30,222 nt of DNA from CAYXRK01 sp964467615 (GTDB taxonomy: Bacteria > Hydrogenedentota > Hydrogenedentia > Hydrogenedentales > GCA-2746185), in the NCBI GenBank assembly GCA_964467615.1, contig CAYXRK010000038.1:1-30222 (forward strand). The letters are read 5' to 3'. The notes beneath the pieces were generated by a model. The model did no database searches, was not told the origin of the DNA, and saw only the letters and a list, made by a program, of their open reading frames with translations. The position numbers and the translations under genes were made by a program. Shown piece after piece: positions 23,681-30,222 of this stretch (positions within the stretch are counted from its first letter, which is position 1; every line of letters starts with the position of its first letter).

Positions 23681-25108
23681 TCACGGCCGCGTATTGCGCT
23701 CGCGCAGAAGGGTCTGCATTTCCCGAACGGTTTCCGCGAACGCGGGATCCGCGGCGAGATTGTGGTGTTCGTTGGGGTCGTTCGTGTAGTCGAACAACTG
23801 TTGGCCTTCGCGCCCTTCGTCCCATTCTGCGTAGCGCCAGCGCTCCGTCCGTATCGAGTAGCCCATGAACGGCGGGTGAATATCGTCGCGCACGAACCGC
23901 CGCTGCACCTGGGTCATCGCCGCGCTTCGCACGCTTCGAGACGGATCGTTCAACACGGGCACGAGACTTCTCCCGCTCGCGCCATCGGGAATCGGCAGAT
24001 TGCAGAGTTGCGCCAGCGTTGGCAAGAGGTCAACCAATTCGGCCAAGGCGTTGGTACGCTGCCCTTTCGACTGCATTCCAGGCGCGGCGATGATCAGCGG
24101 TACGCGGGCGACCCGTTCGAAGAGGCTCTGTTTTTGCCACAGCCCATGGTCGCCGAGGTGATATCCGTGGTCGCTCGTCATCACCACAATGGTGTTCTCG
24201 GCCAGACCGAGTCGCTCAAGCGCGTCGAGCACGATGCCCACCCGCGAATCCATAAACGTGGTCGCGGCGAGATACGCCCGCTTGGCTTCCGCCTTCAGTT
24301 CCTCCGACGCGGCATCCTGCTCGGGTTTGCTGCTTAGATACGCGGCCCCAGGGACCCGTGGCTCGTTGCCCGGCGGAACGCTTACACCATCGAGCGGATA
24401 CCGTTCGAAGTATTTCTTCGGGGACACGTAGGGCGTATGAGGCCGATAGAATCCCACCGCGAGGAAGAACGGTCCGTCCTTGTGTTCTTCGAGCAATTTC
24501 ACCGCGGCAAGCGCGCCAACGCCGTCGGTCTGGTCTTCGTCTTCGCCGTCAGCGGCGAGCCAACTCAGGGTCCCGCCGAACTCCCATGGCTTCAACGAAA
24601 AAATTTTATAGTCGTCGTCTTTATCTCGGCCCTGCGGATTCACCACCTGGTCCCAGGACGCCGGGTCGTCCAATCCGTCCGTACCAATTTCACTCGGTAC
24701 CCGGTAGTGATAAAGCTTGCCGACGCGCGCCGTGAAGTAGCCGTTGTTCTTGAAAAGCTGCGGTAGTGTTACAACTTTTGGGATCGATTCGCGAAAATGC
24801 TTCTGGTTGTCGTACACCCCGGTCACGTCCGGCGAACGTCCGGTCAACAGCGATGCCCGGCTCGGATTGCACAAGGGGTACTGACAATACGCGCGCTCGA
24901 ATAGCATCCCGCGTTTGGCGAGCGCGTCGATGTTCGGCGACGCTGCGCCCTGCGGGTCGTAGCAAGTCAATACGGTGTTCAGGTCATCGGAGATGATAAA
25001 CAGCACGTTTGGCGGGGCCGCGGCACTTACGACGGAGGCCAAGGCGAGGAGCGTTAGGCGGGTTACCGGTAGCATTGCGAAGTTCTTTATTGATCGTCGT
25101 TCCATCAC
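23681..25108 (-). CDS. secreted sulfatase (iduronate-2-sulfatase-like)
   Basis: 475 residues from ATG 25108 (a second ATG adjoins). A signal peptide (TRLTLLALASVVSAAAPP) indicates export. Conserved features: NVLFIISDD with metal Asp41/Asp42, the formylglycine site Cys80 in CNPSRASLLTG (canonical C-x-P-S-R), ARVGKLYHY, GFYRPHTPYVSP and TSDHGYHLGDHGLWQK. The HTPY and DHGYHLGDHG arrangement is that of iduronate-2-sulfatase-like (S1_7-type) enzymes acting on uronic-acid-containing sulfated glycans. The substrate is inferred only. It is divergent from the amidohydrolase-fold gene. Confidence 0.93.
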   Translation of the reverse strand: MMERRSIKNFAMLPVTRLTLLALASVVSAAAPPNVLFIISDDLNTVLTCYDPQGAASPNIDALAKRGMLFERAYCQYPLCNPSRASLLTGRSPDVTGVYDNQKHFRESIPKVVTLPQLFKNNGYFTARVGKLYHYRVPSEIGTDGLDDPASWDQVVNPQGRDKDDDYKIFSLKPWEFGGTLSWLAADGEDEDQTDGVGALAAVKLLEEHKDGPFFLAVGFYRPHTPYVSPKKYFERYPLDGVSVPPGNEPRVPGAAYLSSKPEQDAASEELKAEAKRAYLAATTFMDSRVGIVLDALERLGLAENTIVVMTSDHGYHLGDHGLWQKQSLFERVARVPLIIAAPGMQSKGQRTNALAELVDLLPTLAQLCNLPIPDGASGRSLVPVLNDPSRSVRSAAMTQVQRRFVRDDIHPPFMGYSIRTERWRYAEWDEGREGQQLFDYTNDPNEHHNLAADPAFAETVREMQTLLRERNTRP

Positions 25109-25182
25109 GCCTCGATTCGGGACCCAACTGGGCGCCGAGGCCGTTTACCATACACGAACCAGGGTGAGGTACGCGGAGAATC

Positions 25183-25191
25183 TGAGATAAT
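25183..25191 (+). promoter_or_regulatory. extended -10 element before the amidohydrolase-fold gene
   Basis: TGAGATAAT (TG-n-GATAAT) ends 21 nt before the GTG start at 25213; no convincing -35 box is seen. GGGGAGA at about 25199-25205 serves as the Shine-Dalgarno. Confidence 0.35.
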
Positions 25192-25212
25192 TGAATTAGG
25201 GGAGAACGCCTC

Positions 25213-26025
25213 GTGGACATCATTGACGTTTGGATGCAGCACCCGACGCCGCGCTTCATGGAACAGCCGTTCCTTGAAACGTTGCGGCGTTGGACGGGCG
25301 AGATGGCACCGGCGGATATTCCGTTGGAGTACACGGTCGCGGCGATGGATGCCGGCGGTGTGCGGCGCGGGCTGATCGCGGCGTGGTGCGGTCCGAAGGG
25401 ATGGCTCATTTCCAACGATGAGGTGGCCGCGTGTATCGCGCAGTATCCCGATCGCTTTTGGGGTCTGGCGTCGGCGGACCTGTATCGCCCGATGGATGCC
25501 GTCCGCGAGTTGCGGCGTTGCGTCCGCGAACGCGGCTTCAAGGGGCTGCGCATCGTACCTTGGTTGTGGGACCTGCCGCCGGACGATCGCCGCTACTATC
25601 CACTGTATGCCGAGTGCTGCGAACTCGGCGTCCCGTTTTGCACGCAAGTGGGCCACACGGGGCCGCTGTGTCCGTCCGAACCGGGACGTCCGATTCCGTA
25701 TCTCGATCGGGTAGCGCTCGAGTTTCCGGAACTCACGATCATCGCCGGTCACATCGGATATCCGTGGGTGGACGAGATGATCTCGCTGGCGACCAAGTAT
25801 CCGAATGTCTACATCGATACGTCGGCGTACAAGGCGAAACGGTATCCGCGGGAACTGGTGGAGTACATGAGGTCGCGGGGGAAAAAGAAGGTGTTGTTCG
25901 GGACGAATTATCCAATGGTGACGCCGAGCGACGCGCTGGCGGACCTGGACCCGTTGGGACTGGATGAAGAAGCGCGGGGGTTGTTTTTGTATGGGAACGC
26001 GGAGAAGATATTTGGATGTCCCTGA
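25213..26025 (+). CDS. amidohydrolase-fold (ACMSD-like, Amidohydro_2) protein
   Basis: 270 residues from GTG 25213, with GGGGAGA about 8 nt upstream. The TIM-barrel amidohydrolase pattern is clear: His148 in QVGHTGP, His180 in IIAGHIGYPW, NVYIDTSAY, and KKVLFGTNYP near the end. Two usual metal-site positions differ. The N-terminal HxH/ExH motif is replaced by DVWMQH, and the Asp of FGSDYP is Asn232. Either this is a subfamily with a changed metal site or a non-hydrolytic relative (decarboxylase or hydratase families share the fold). The rest of the protein is intact and of normal length, so decay is unlikely. Confidence 0.85.
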   Translation: MDIIDVWMQHPTPRFMEQPFLETLRRWTGEMAPADIPLEYTVAAMDAGGVRRGLIAAWCGPKGWLISNDEVAACIAQYPDRFWGLASADLYRPMDAVRELRRCVRERGFKGLRIVPWLWDLPPDDRRYYPLYAECCELGVPFCTQVGHTGPLCPSEPGRPIPYLDRVALEFPELTIIAGHIGYPWVDEMISLATKYPNVYIDTSAYKAKRYPRELVEYMRSRGKKKVLFGTNYPMVTPSDALADLDPLGLDEEARGLFLYGNAEKIFGCP

Positions 26026-26063
26026 CAATTCAGAACGCCTTATCAGCAGGCTGAATCCGGTTT

Positions 26064-26072
26064 TGATATACT
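26064..26072 (+). promoter_or_regulatory. extended -10 promoter of hicBA with flanking inverted repeat
   Basis: TGATATACT (TG-n-TATACT) lies at 26064-26072. Transcription would begin near 26079, only 3-4 nt before the hicB ATG at 26083, and no Shine-Dalgarno is present. TATCA at 26041-26045 and TGATA at 26064-26068 form an inverted repeat across the -35 region, a possible HicB operator. Confidence 0.45.
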
Positions 26073-26082
26073 TAATCGCATA

Positions 26083-26328
26083 ATGCAAACACTTAGTTAC
26101 ACCATTCTTTTGGAACCCGCCGAAGAGGGCGGGTATACGGTTACCGTGCCTACGCTTCCTGCGGTGGTAACCGAGGGCGACACCTACGATGAGGCTGTGG
26201 CCATGGCTCGCGCTGCGATTGCCCTCTATCTTCGCGTGCTCGAGGAGCAAGGGAGACCCATTCCGCGCGAAGAATTTCATGCCTCGCCCCTCCAGAGCAT
26301 CGTCGAGGTCGAAGTAAGCGCCGTCTGA
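26083..26328 (+). CDS. hicB: HicB family antitoxin
   Basis: 81 residues: YTILLEPAEEGGYTVTVPTLPAVVTEGDTYDEAVAMARAAI is the compact degenerate RNase-H-like HicB fold, with the usual P.LP...T.GDT.EEA core. The C-terminus (SPLQSIVEVEVSAV) is short and lacks an added helix-turn-helix or ribbon domain. It neutralises HicA. Its TGA shares a base with the hicA ATG (TGATG), so the two are coupled. Order is antitoxin first. Confidence 0.88.
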   Translation: MQTLSYTILLEPAEEGGYTVTVPTLPAVVTEGDTYDEAVAMARAAIALYLRVLEEQGRPIPREEFHASPLQSIVEVEVSAV

Positions 26329-26549
26329 TGGCGCGCCTTCCCTCGCTCAGATCCCGCGAATTGATTGGGGCATTGCGGCGAGCGGGATTTTCGAAGGTAC
26401 GGCAAGACGGCTCCCACGTTGTGTTGGCGCATCCGGACGGCCGCGAAGTCATTGTGCCGGACCATTCGCGCGACCTAAAACGGGGGACCGTGTTCGGGAT
26501 TCTTAGGCAAGCGGGTATTAGTCAAGACGAACTTCGGAAACTACTCTAG
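26328..26549 (+). CDS. hicA: HicA family mRNA interferase toxin
   Basis: 73 residues with the dsRNA-binding-like HicA fold: SRELIGALRRAGFSKVRQDGSH with catalytic His30, then VVLAHPDGREVIVPDHSRDLKRGTVFGILRQAGIS. HicA cleaves mRNAs when free of HicB. All expected elements are present, so the toxin should be active. Confidence 0.9.
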   Translation: MARLPSLRSRELIGALRRAGFSKVRQDGSHVVLAHPDGREVIVPDHSRDLKRGTVFGILRQAGISQDELRKLL

Positions 26550-26560
26550 CGGAACCGCCA

Positions 26561-27157
26561 ATGAGATATGTTCTTGTCCAAGGCGTCCGCGTGGACATCG
26601 ACGCCCTTCGCGCACTGGCGCACCAATGCAGACCCGAGCGTTGCGACCATGCGGCGTCGTGTTGCAGTACCTACGAGGTCCAAGTTGACCGGCGCGAAAT
26701 GGGGACGATCATCGGCGCGATGCCTGATGCGGCGCGGTATGCGCGGGGGTTGATGGAGCCGGACGGGCCAATCGATCCATTCGAGGACACGGAAGGTGGG
26801 CAGTGTCTGGCGACGGACGAGGACGGCCTGTGCGTGTTTTCGTTTCGCAACGCGCAGGGCCATCCGCTGTGTAGTCTGCACGCGGCGGCGCTGGATCGCG
26901 GGCTGCACCCGTATCGGGTAAAGCCGTTGGCGTGCGCGATCTGGCCGTTGTTTTTCGTGGAGGACGATCCCCCACTCTTGACCGTGCAAGACGGGGCGAC
27001 AAAGTTTCCGTGCAACAGCACGCGCCGCTCCGCGAAAGCGCCGCTGCACACCGGCGTGGCGCAGATTATTCGAGACGTTTGGGGGGAGGAGTTTTTGCGC
27101 GGCGTTGAGGCGGCGATGCGGCCGGACGTGGCGTCACATCGTGGAGAAAGAGATTAG
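26561..27157 (+). CDS. YkgJ/DUF3109-type cysteine-cluster protein
   Basis: 198 residues. Cys-rich motifs: CRPERCDHAASCC (Cys23, 28, 34 and 35), then GGQCLATDEDGLCVF, HPLCSLH, RVKPLACAIWP and a late KFPCNS. The spacing is that of YkgJ/DUF3109-family proteins, thought to bind Zn or an Fe-S cluster; the function is unresolved. It begins 11 nt after hicA and may be read from the same transcript, although it is not a usual HicBA partner. Confidence 0.8.
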   Translation: MRYVLVQGVRVDIDALRALAHQCRPERCDHAASCCSTYEVQVDRREMGTIIGAMPDAARYARGLMEPDGPIDPFEDTEGGQCLATDEDGLCVFSFRNAQGHPLCSLHAAALDRGLHPYRVKPLACAIWPLFFVEDDPPLLTVQDGATKFPCNSTRRSAKAPLHTGVAQIIRDVWGEEFLRGVEAAMRPDVASHRGERD

Positions 27158-27217
27158 AACGTAGTAAAATAATGGCGCACGATAAGTGCTTCGCTTCGAA
27201 CCTTTGGGAGACACGCG

Positions 27218-27487
27218 ATGAGCGGTACTTTGGTAGAAAGAATCGCCTTAGAAAATGAAAGTAATTTCCCCGCGCACCTGACGCGACTGTCTCAGAACGG
27301 TGGATTGCCGGTTGTTTTGGAGGTCGATGGCAAGCCTGTTGGGGCAGTAGTCCCGCTACGCGATCTGGAAATCTTTATCGAGGTTCGAGACGCCGCTCTA
27401 CGGCAATTGGCGGAAGAAACGCTCGCCCAATCTGATGACGAAGTGGTTGATTGGGACGATTTGTTGGACGAAGATGAGTCAAAGTAG
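27218..27487 (+). CDS. Phd/YefM-like antitoxin
   Basis: 89 residues from ATG 27218, with GGGAGA upstream. The middle part (LPVVLEVDGKPVGAVVPLRDLEIF) is the Phd/YefM beta-strand signature, in which a cofactor-free regulator binds its own promoter. The C-terminus is strongly acidic (DDEVVDWDDLLDEDES), fit to wrap a basic toxin. The toxin gene follows after 2 nt. Confidence 0.8.
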   Translation: MSGTLVERIALENESNFPAHLTRLSQNGGLPVVLEVDGKPVGAVVPLRDLEIFIEVRDAALRQLAEETLAQSDDEVVDWDDLLDEDESK

Positions 27488-27489
27488 CG

Positions 27490-27822
27490 TTGCGCTACAC
27501 GATACGATCCCATAAGAGAACAAAGCGCGCCATCGCAGGCTTGCCGCGGGGAGCGAGAAAGAAAATTCTATCGCGATTGGCAATGATCGCGGAGGAGAGA
27601 GCCCGAGGCGTCAACTCGCCTCACGTGCATGGGGTCTCGCAATCCGAATTGCGCTTTACCGTGATCGAGGCGGAAGGAAAGACATACTTCGCCAGCTTCG
27701 AGTACCACGACGAAAATCGGGAAGTCTTCGTGATCAATACCGGGGATTACGGCGAGTTCTACAAGCGTTACCTCGACCGAACATTTCGGTCACGACTTAG
27801 GGAACTGCGCGGCGAGGATTGA
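27490..27822 (+). CDS. RelE/ParE superfamily toxin
   Basis: 110 residues from TTG 27490; no ATG or GTG lies in the early frame. The N-terminus RYTIRSHKRTKRAIAGLPRGARKKILSRL and the strands ELRFTVIEAEGKTYFASFEYHDENREVFVINTG match the RelE/ParE fold (basic helical N-terminus, then an antiparallel sheet). It either cleaves mRNA in the ribosome or targets gyrase. The adjacent acidic antitoxin supports the call. The weak start codon would keep toxin below antitoxin. Confidence 0.8.
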   Translation: MRYTIRSHKRTKRAIAGLPRGARKKILSRLAMIAEERARGVNSPHVHGVSQSELRFTVIEAEGKTYFASFEYHDENREVFVINTGDYGEFYKRYLDRTFRSRLRELRGED

Positions 27823-27824
27823 CG

Positions 27825-27950
27825 ATGGTGCGTTGGCGTTAGGACCTCAGGTTTTACCTTCGCGGCCCCATTTTCTACCAAGGGTTGATGGTCATTCTGT
27901 TTCTCCTATTTACCGTCGCCGTGTACTTCCGCCTTCGTCATCGACATTGA
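27825..27950 (+). pseudogene. small membrane-peptide frame with in-frame TAG
   Basis: From ATG 27825 (2 nt after the toxin stop) the frame reads MVRWR, then TAG at 27840-27842. It then continues DLRFYLRGPIFYQGLMVILF and a hydrophobic LLFTVAVYF segment ending RLRHRH before TGA 27948-27950. The post-stop part looks like one coherent basic single-span peptide. A downstream ATG at 27888 with AAGGG would give a 20-residue product. It may be a nonsense-broken microgene, a 20-residue peptide, or chance. Confidence 0.3.
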
Positions 27951-28079
27951 TCCTGAGTCGACGCGATGCGAGGCGGATTCGCGCGGTACGTGGCGATTCT
28001 GCTACCTTTTTTCCCCTCCGCGTGAAGGTACTCACGCGCATCGACCCTCTCCGCCCACTGTTCACAAAGGATGATACGA

Positions 28080-29372
28080 ATGTCGAAACTTGCGTTGCTT
28101 GGCGGTAAACCGGTCCGCGCGAAAACGGCGAAATGGCCTTCGTGGCCGATGAGCGATGAGGCGGACGCGAAGTTGTTGGCGGAGATCACTCGGTCGAACC
28201 ACTGGTCGTATGATGGAAAGTATGAGTGGGAGTTCGCGGAGAAGTTCACGAAGTATCAGAAGGGCAAGTTCGGGATGTGTACGGCGAACGGGACCGTGGC
28301 GATTCAGCTTGCGCTGGAGGCGTTGGACATCGGGGCGCGAGACGAAGTGATCGTGCCGGGGATGACGTGGCAAGCAACGGCTGCGGCCTGCGTGGACGTG
28401 AACGCGATCCCGATACTCGTCGACGTCGAGCCGGACACGTGGTGCCTCGATCTGAAAGCCGCCGAAGCCGCAATCACTAAACGGACCCGCGCGATTATTG
28501 TCGTCCATTTGTACGGTTCGATGGCGGACATGACGGGACTGCAGCAACTGTGCGCGAAACACAACTTGGCGTTGATCGAGGACTGCGCACATCAGCACGG
28601 CGCGTTCTGGAAGGGCCAGGGAGTCGGCTCGATAGGCGACATCGGCACGTTCAGTTTCCAGGAGTCCAAGGTCCTATCGTGCGGCGAAGGCGGTTTTAAT
28701 ATCTGCAAGACCAAGACCCTCTTCGAGCGGCTCTATTCGCTGCGGAACTGCGGCCGCGGATACAAAGACGATATGACGCACACGTTGCAGTCCGGCAACT
28801 ACCGGCTGACCGAATTTCAGGCGGGGATACTGCTCGGTGGACTTAAGCGGCTCGACCAGCAGGTAAAACTGCGCGACGCCAATGCGAAGTATCTTAACGC
28901 TCGGCTTGCCGAGATCGAGGGCATTCTTCCGATGCGCCGCAGGCCGGAAATCACGCAGGCAAGCTATTTCAATTTCGCGCTCCGGATCGATGCGGCCTCC
29001 CTTGGCGGCTTGACGAATCGCGATATGTGCAGGGCCTTGAACGCTGAAATCGGCATGGCCGACGGTTTCGAGCCGCCGTATCAGCCGCTGAACAATTGCG
29101 ATCTCTACAAGCCCCACACCAAAGTGCGGCACAAGATCGACGGCGCCTACTCGCGGGCGATCGACCCGAAACGGTTCACGCTACTGGCCGCGCGCGATGC
29201 GCACGAGCGAAGCGGAATCGTTATCCACCACGCGGTCTTGATGGGATCGAAGAAGGACATGGACGATATAGCGGACGCGGTGGCAAAGGTCGTGGAGAAC
29301 CAGGACGAACTGTTGGCACACGCGGAAATGGCCGCAGCGAAAGGTCGCTACCGGGCGCGGACGACTTGGTAA
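28080..29372 (+). CDS. DegT/DnrJ/EryC1/StrS PLP-dependent sugar aminotransferase
   Basis: About 430 residues from ATG 28080, with AAAGG about 9 nt upstream; ATG 28071 in the same frame is too close to that site. Family elements: an early ALLGGKPVR, NGTVAIQLALEALDIGARDEVIVPGMTW, LIEDCAHQHGAFWKG (PLP-stacking His and Asp) and the Schiff-base Lys197 in SFQESKVLSCGEGG. Then come the Arg/Asn-rich RNCGRGY and YRLTEFQAGIL. These enzymes transaminate keto sugars or inososes during polysaccharide or aminocyclitol synthesis. It ends 1 nt from the convergent lptB stop. Confidence 0.92.
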   Translation: MSKLALLGGKPVRAKTAKWPSWPMSDEADAKLLAEITRSNHWSYDGKYEWEFAEKFTKYQKGKFGMCTANGTVAIQLALEALDIGARDEVIVPGMTWQATAAACVDVNAIPILVDVEPDTWCLDLKAAEAAITKRTRAIIVVHLYGSMADMTGLQQLCAKHNLALIEDCAHQHGAFWKGQGVGSIGDIGTFSFQESKVLSCGEGGFNICKTKTLFERLYSLRNCGRGYKDDMTHTLQSGNYRLTEFQAGILLGGLKRLDQQVKLRDANAKYLNARLAEIEGILPMRRRPEITQASYFNFALRIDAASLGGLTNRDMCRALNAEIGMADGFEPPYQPLNNCDLYKPHTKVRHKIDGAYSRAIDPKRFTLLAARDAHERSGIVIHHAVLMGSKKDMDDIADAVAKVVENQDELLAHAEMAAAKGRYRARTTW

Positions 29373-29373
29373 C

Positions 29374-30120
29374 TCACGCGTTTACGCGTTCGTCAAAATC
29401 CATGCGGAAGCGTTCGCCGAGGTAGGTCTTGCGAGCGAGGGGGTCTTGCGCGATTTCGCGTGGCGTGCCTGCGACGAGAATTCGGCCTTCGCTGATGATG
29501 TAGGCGCGGTCGCAAATTTCGAGCGTCTCGCGGACGTTGTGGTCCGTAATGAGCACGCCGATCCCCCGCTTTTTCAGACCCGCGACGGTCTCTTGCAAAT
29601 CGGCGACCGCGATCGGATCGATGCCCGCGAAGGGTTCATCCAAGAGAAAGACCTTCGGGTCGATTGCAAGCGCGCGGCAGATTTCGACCCGGCGCCGCTC
29701 GCCGCCGGAGAGGGTGTACGCGGGCGCATCGGCGACTTTGACGATATCGAATTCCTCGATCAACGCTTGGGCGCGGGCCTCGCGATCGCGTTTGGACATC
29801 TTGCGAAACTCGAGCACGGCGAGAATGTTCTGGCGTGACGTGAGATCGCGGAAAACGGACGGCTCTTGCGCGAGGTAGGCCATGCCGCGCCGCGCGCGTT
29901 TGTACATCGGGAGCCGCGAGACGTCTGCCCCGTCGAACGATACCGTCCCGGCATCTGGACGTAGCAGCCCGACGATCATGTTGAACGTCGTGGTTTTTCC
30001 CGCGCCGTTGGGCCCGAGCAGGCCGACGATTTCGCCTTCCGCCAGCGACACCGAGACGCCGTCGACGACGGTGCGGCGTTTGAAGCGCTTGACGAGCTTA
30101 TCCGTTTGGAGGAGCGACAT
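29374..30120 (-). CDS. lptB: LPS export ABC transporter ATPase
   Basis: 248 residues. Walker A is GPNGAGKTT (36-44), the Q-loop LAQEPSVFRDLTSRQNI, the signature LSGGERRRVEICRALA, Walker B KVFLLDEPFAGIDPIAV and the H-loop VLITDHNVRETLEICDRAYII. The wording of Walker B, D-loop and TDHNVRETL is diagnostic for LptB. It powers lipopolysaccharide extraction by LptFG, so the cell has an LPS-type outer membrane. It starts at ATG 30120, overlapping the preceding reading frame. Confidence 0.95.
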   Translation of the reverse strand: MSLLQTDKLVKRFKRRTVVDGVSVSLAEGEIVGLLGPNGAGKTTTFNMIVGLLRPDAGTVSFDGADVSRLPMYKRARRGMAYLAQEPSVFRDLTSRQNILAVLEFRKMSKRDREARAQALIEEFDIVKVADAPAYTLSGGERRRVEICRALAIDPKVFLLDEPFAGIDPIAVADLQETVAGLKKRGIGVLITDHNVRETLEICDRAYIISEGRILVAGTPREIAQDPLARKTYLGERFRMDFDERVNA

Positions 30121-30222
30121 AGATTGGGTACGCCACAGCGAGCAGCAAGCGGTTCAAACGAAACAATTCGGCCGGGGTACGCTCCTTCGCGGCGAGCAGG
30201 TCTTTCGCGGCCTGGGGAAGGT
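30098..30222 (-). CDS. C-terminal end of the gene upstream of lptB (unknown product)
   Basis: The minus frame entering from the right edge encodes LPQAAKDLLAAKERTPAELF, then RLNRLLLAVAYPIYVAPPNG, and stops at TAA 30100-30098, inside the first codons of lptB (23-nt overlap). GC-rich third positions and an amphipathic helical pattern suggest a true C-terminus. In many genomes this place is taken by lptA or lptC, but the fragment is too short to assign. Confidence 0.45.
   Translation of the reverse strand, partial: LPQAAKDLLAAKERTPAELFRLNRLLLAVAYPIYVAPPNG

Noticed and set aside
25105..26280. Minus-strand frame of 391 codons
   Set aside because: Arg/His-rich antisense shadow of the amidohydrolase-fold and hicB genes.
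27833..28108. 91-codon plus frame before the aminotransferase
   Set aside because: No good start or ribosome site, compositionally odd (RRDARRIRAVRG) and overlaps the aminotransferase start; the in-frame interrupted membrane peptide is a better reading of the region.
29374..29396. Terminator at ACGCG-TTT-ACGCG between aminotransferase and lptB
   Set aside because: It lies within the last codons of lptB, the stem is short and no T tract follows on either strand.

Overview
The window is GC-rich bacterial chromosome with dense genes on both strands. There is no phage or transposase gene, no CRISPR array and no rRNA. Several traits point to a Gram-negative environmental bacterium of the PVC/Planctomycetes sphere, most likely Candidatus Hydrogenedentota: a large secreted repeat protein ending in a Gly-Glu linker, Cys, hydrophobic segment and basic tail; two secreted sulfatases; LptB; and intergenic hairpins. 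The taxon is an inference from protein style, not from a marker gene.

Left part (1-5851, all minus): an exopolysaccharide operon read right to left. It holds a Wzz-type chain-length protein, a MurJ/MviN-like flippase, a PAPS-type sulfotransferase, a SAM methyltransferase and a CapK/phenylacetate-CoA-ligase-like adenylating enzyme cut by the window edge. The flippase, sulfotransferase and methyltransferase genes overlap by 4 nt each (GTGA, ATGA), so they are probably translationally coupled. Together they suggest a sulfated and otherwise decorated surface polymer. Next come a trypsin-fold protease, a 40-residue membrane peptide, a sodium:solute symporter and the large secreted repeat protein.

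Middle (11.4-18.3 kb): a PIN toxin/antitoxin pair whose toxin lacks its C-terminal half, an uncharacterised Tat-exported protein, an M42 aminopeptidase, a ferrochelatase with a Cys cluster, an orphan 56-residue peptide gene with its own promoter, operator-like palindrome and strong terminator, a solitary MNT nucleotidyltransferase, and a secreted propeller-like protein. Short GC-rich hairpins sit just after several of these genes.

Right part (18.4-30.2 kb): a GNAT acetyltransferase, sulfatase 1, an O-antigen ligase/polymerase with a TPR tail, and a zinc-ribbon membrane protein. A roughly 500-bp gene-poor stretch follows, carrying a tRNA 3' half that looks like an integrase attachment scar. 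Then come sulfatase 2, an amidohydrolase-fold protein, HicBA, a Cys-cluster protein, a Phd/RelE-type pair, a DegT sugar aminotransferase, LptB, and the tail of the gene upstream of lptB.

Most interesting for follow-up: the tRNA-half scar with its nearby direct repeats; the self-contained 56-residue gene; the recurring hairpins; the coupled sulfotransferase cassette; and the damaged or solitary toxin-antitoxin parts.
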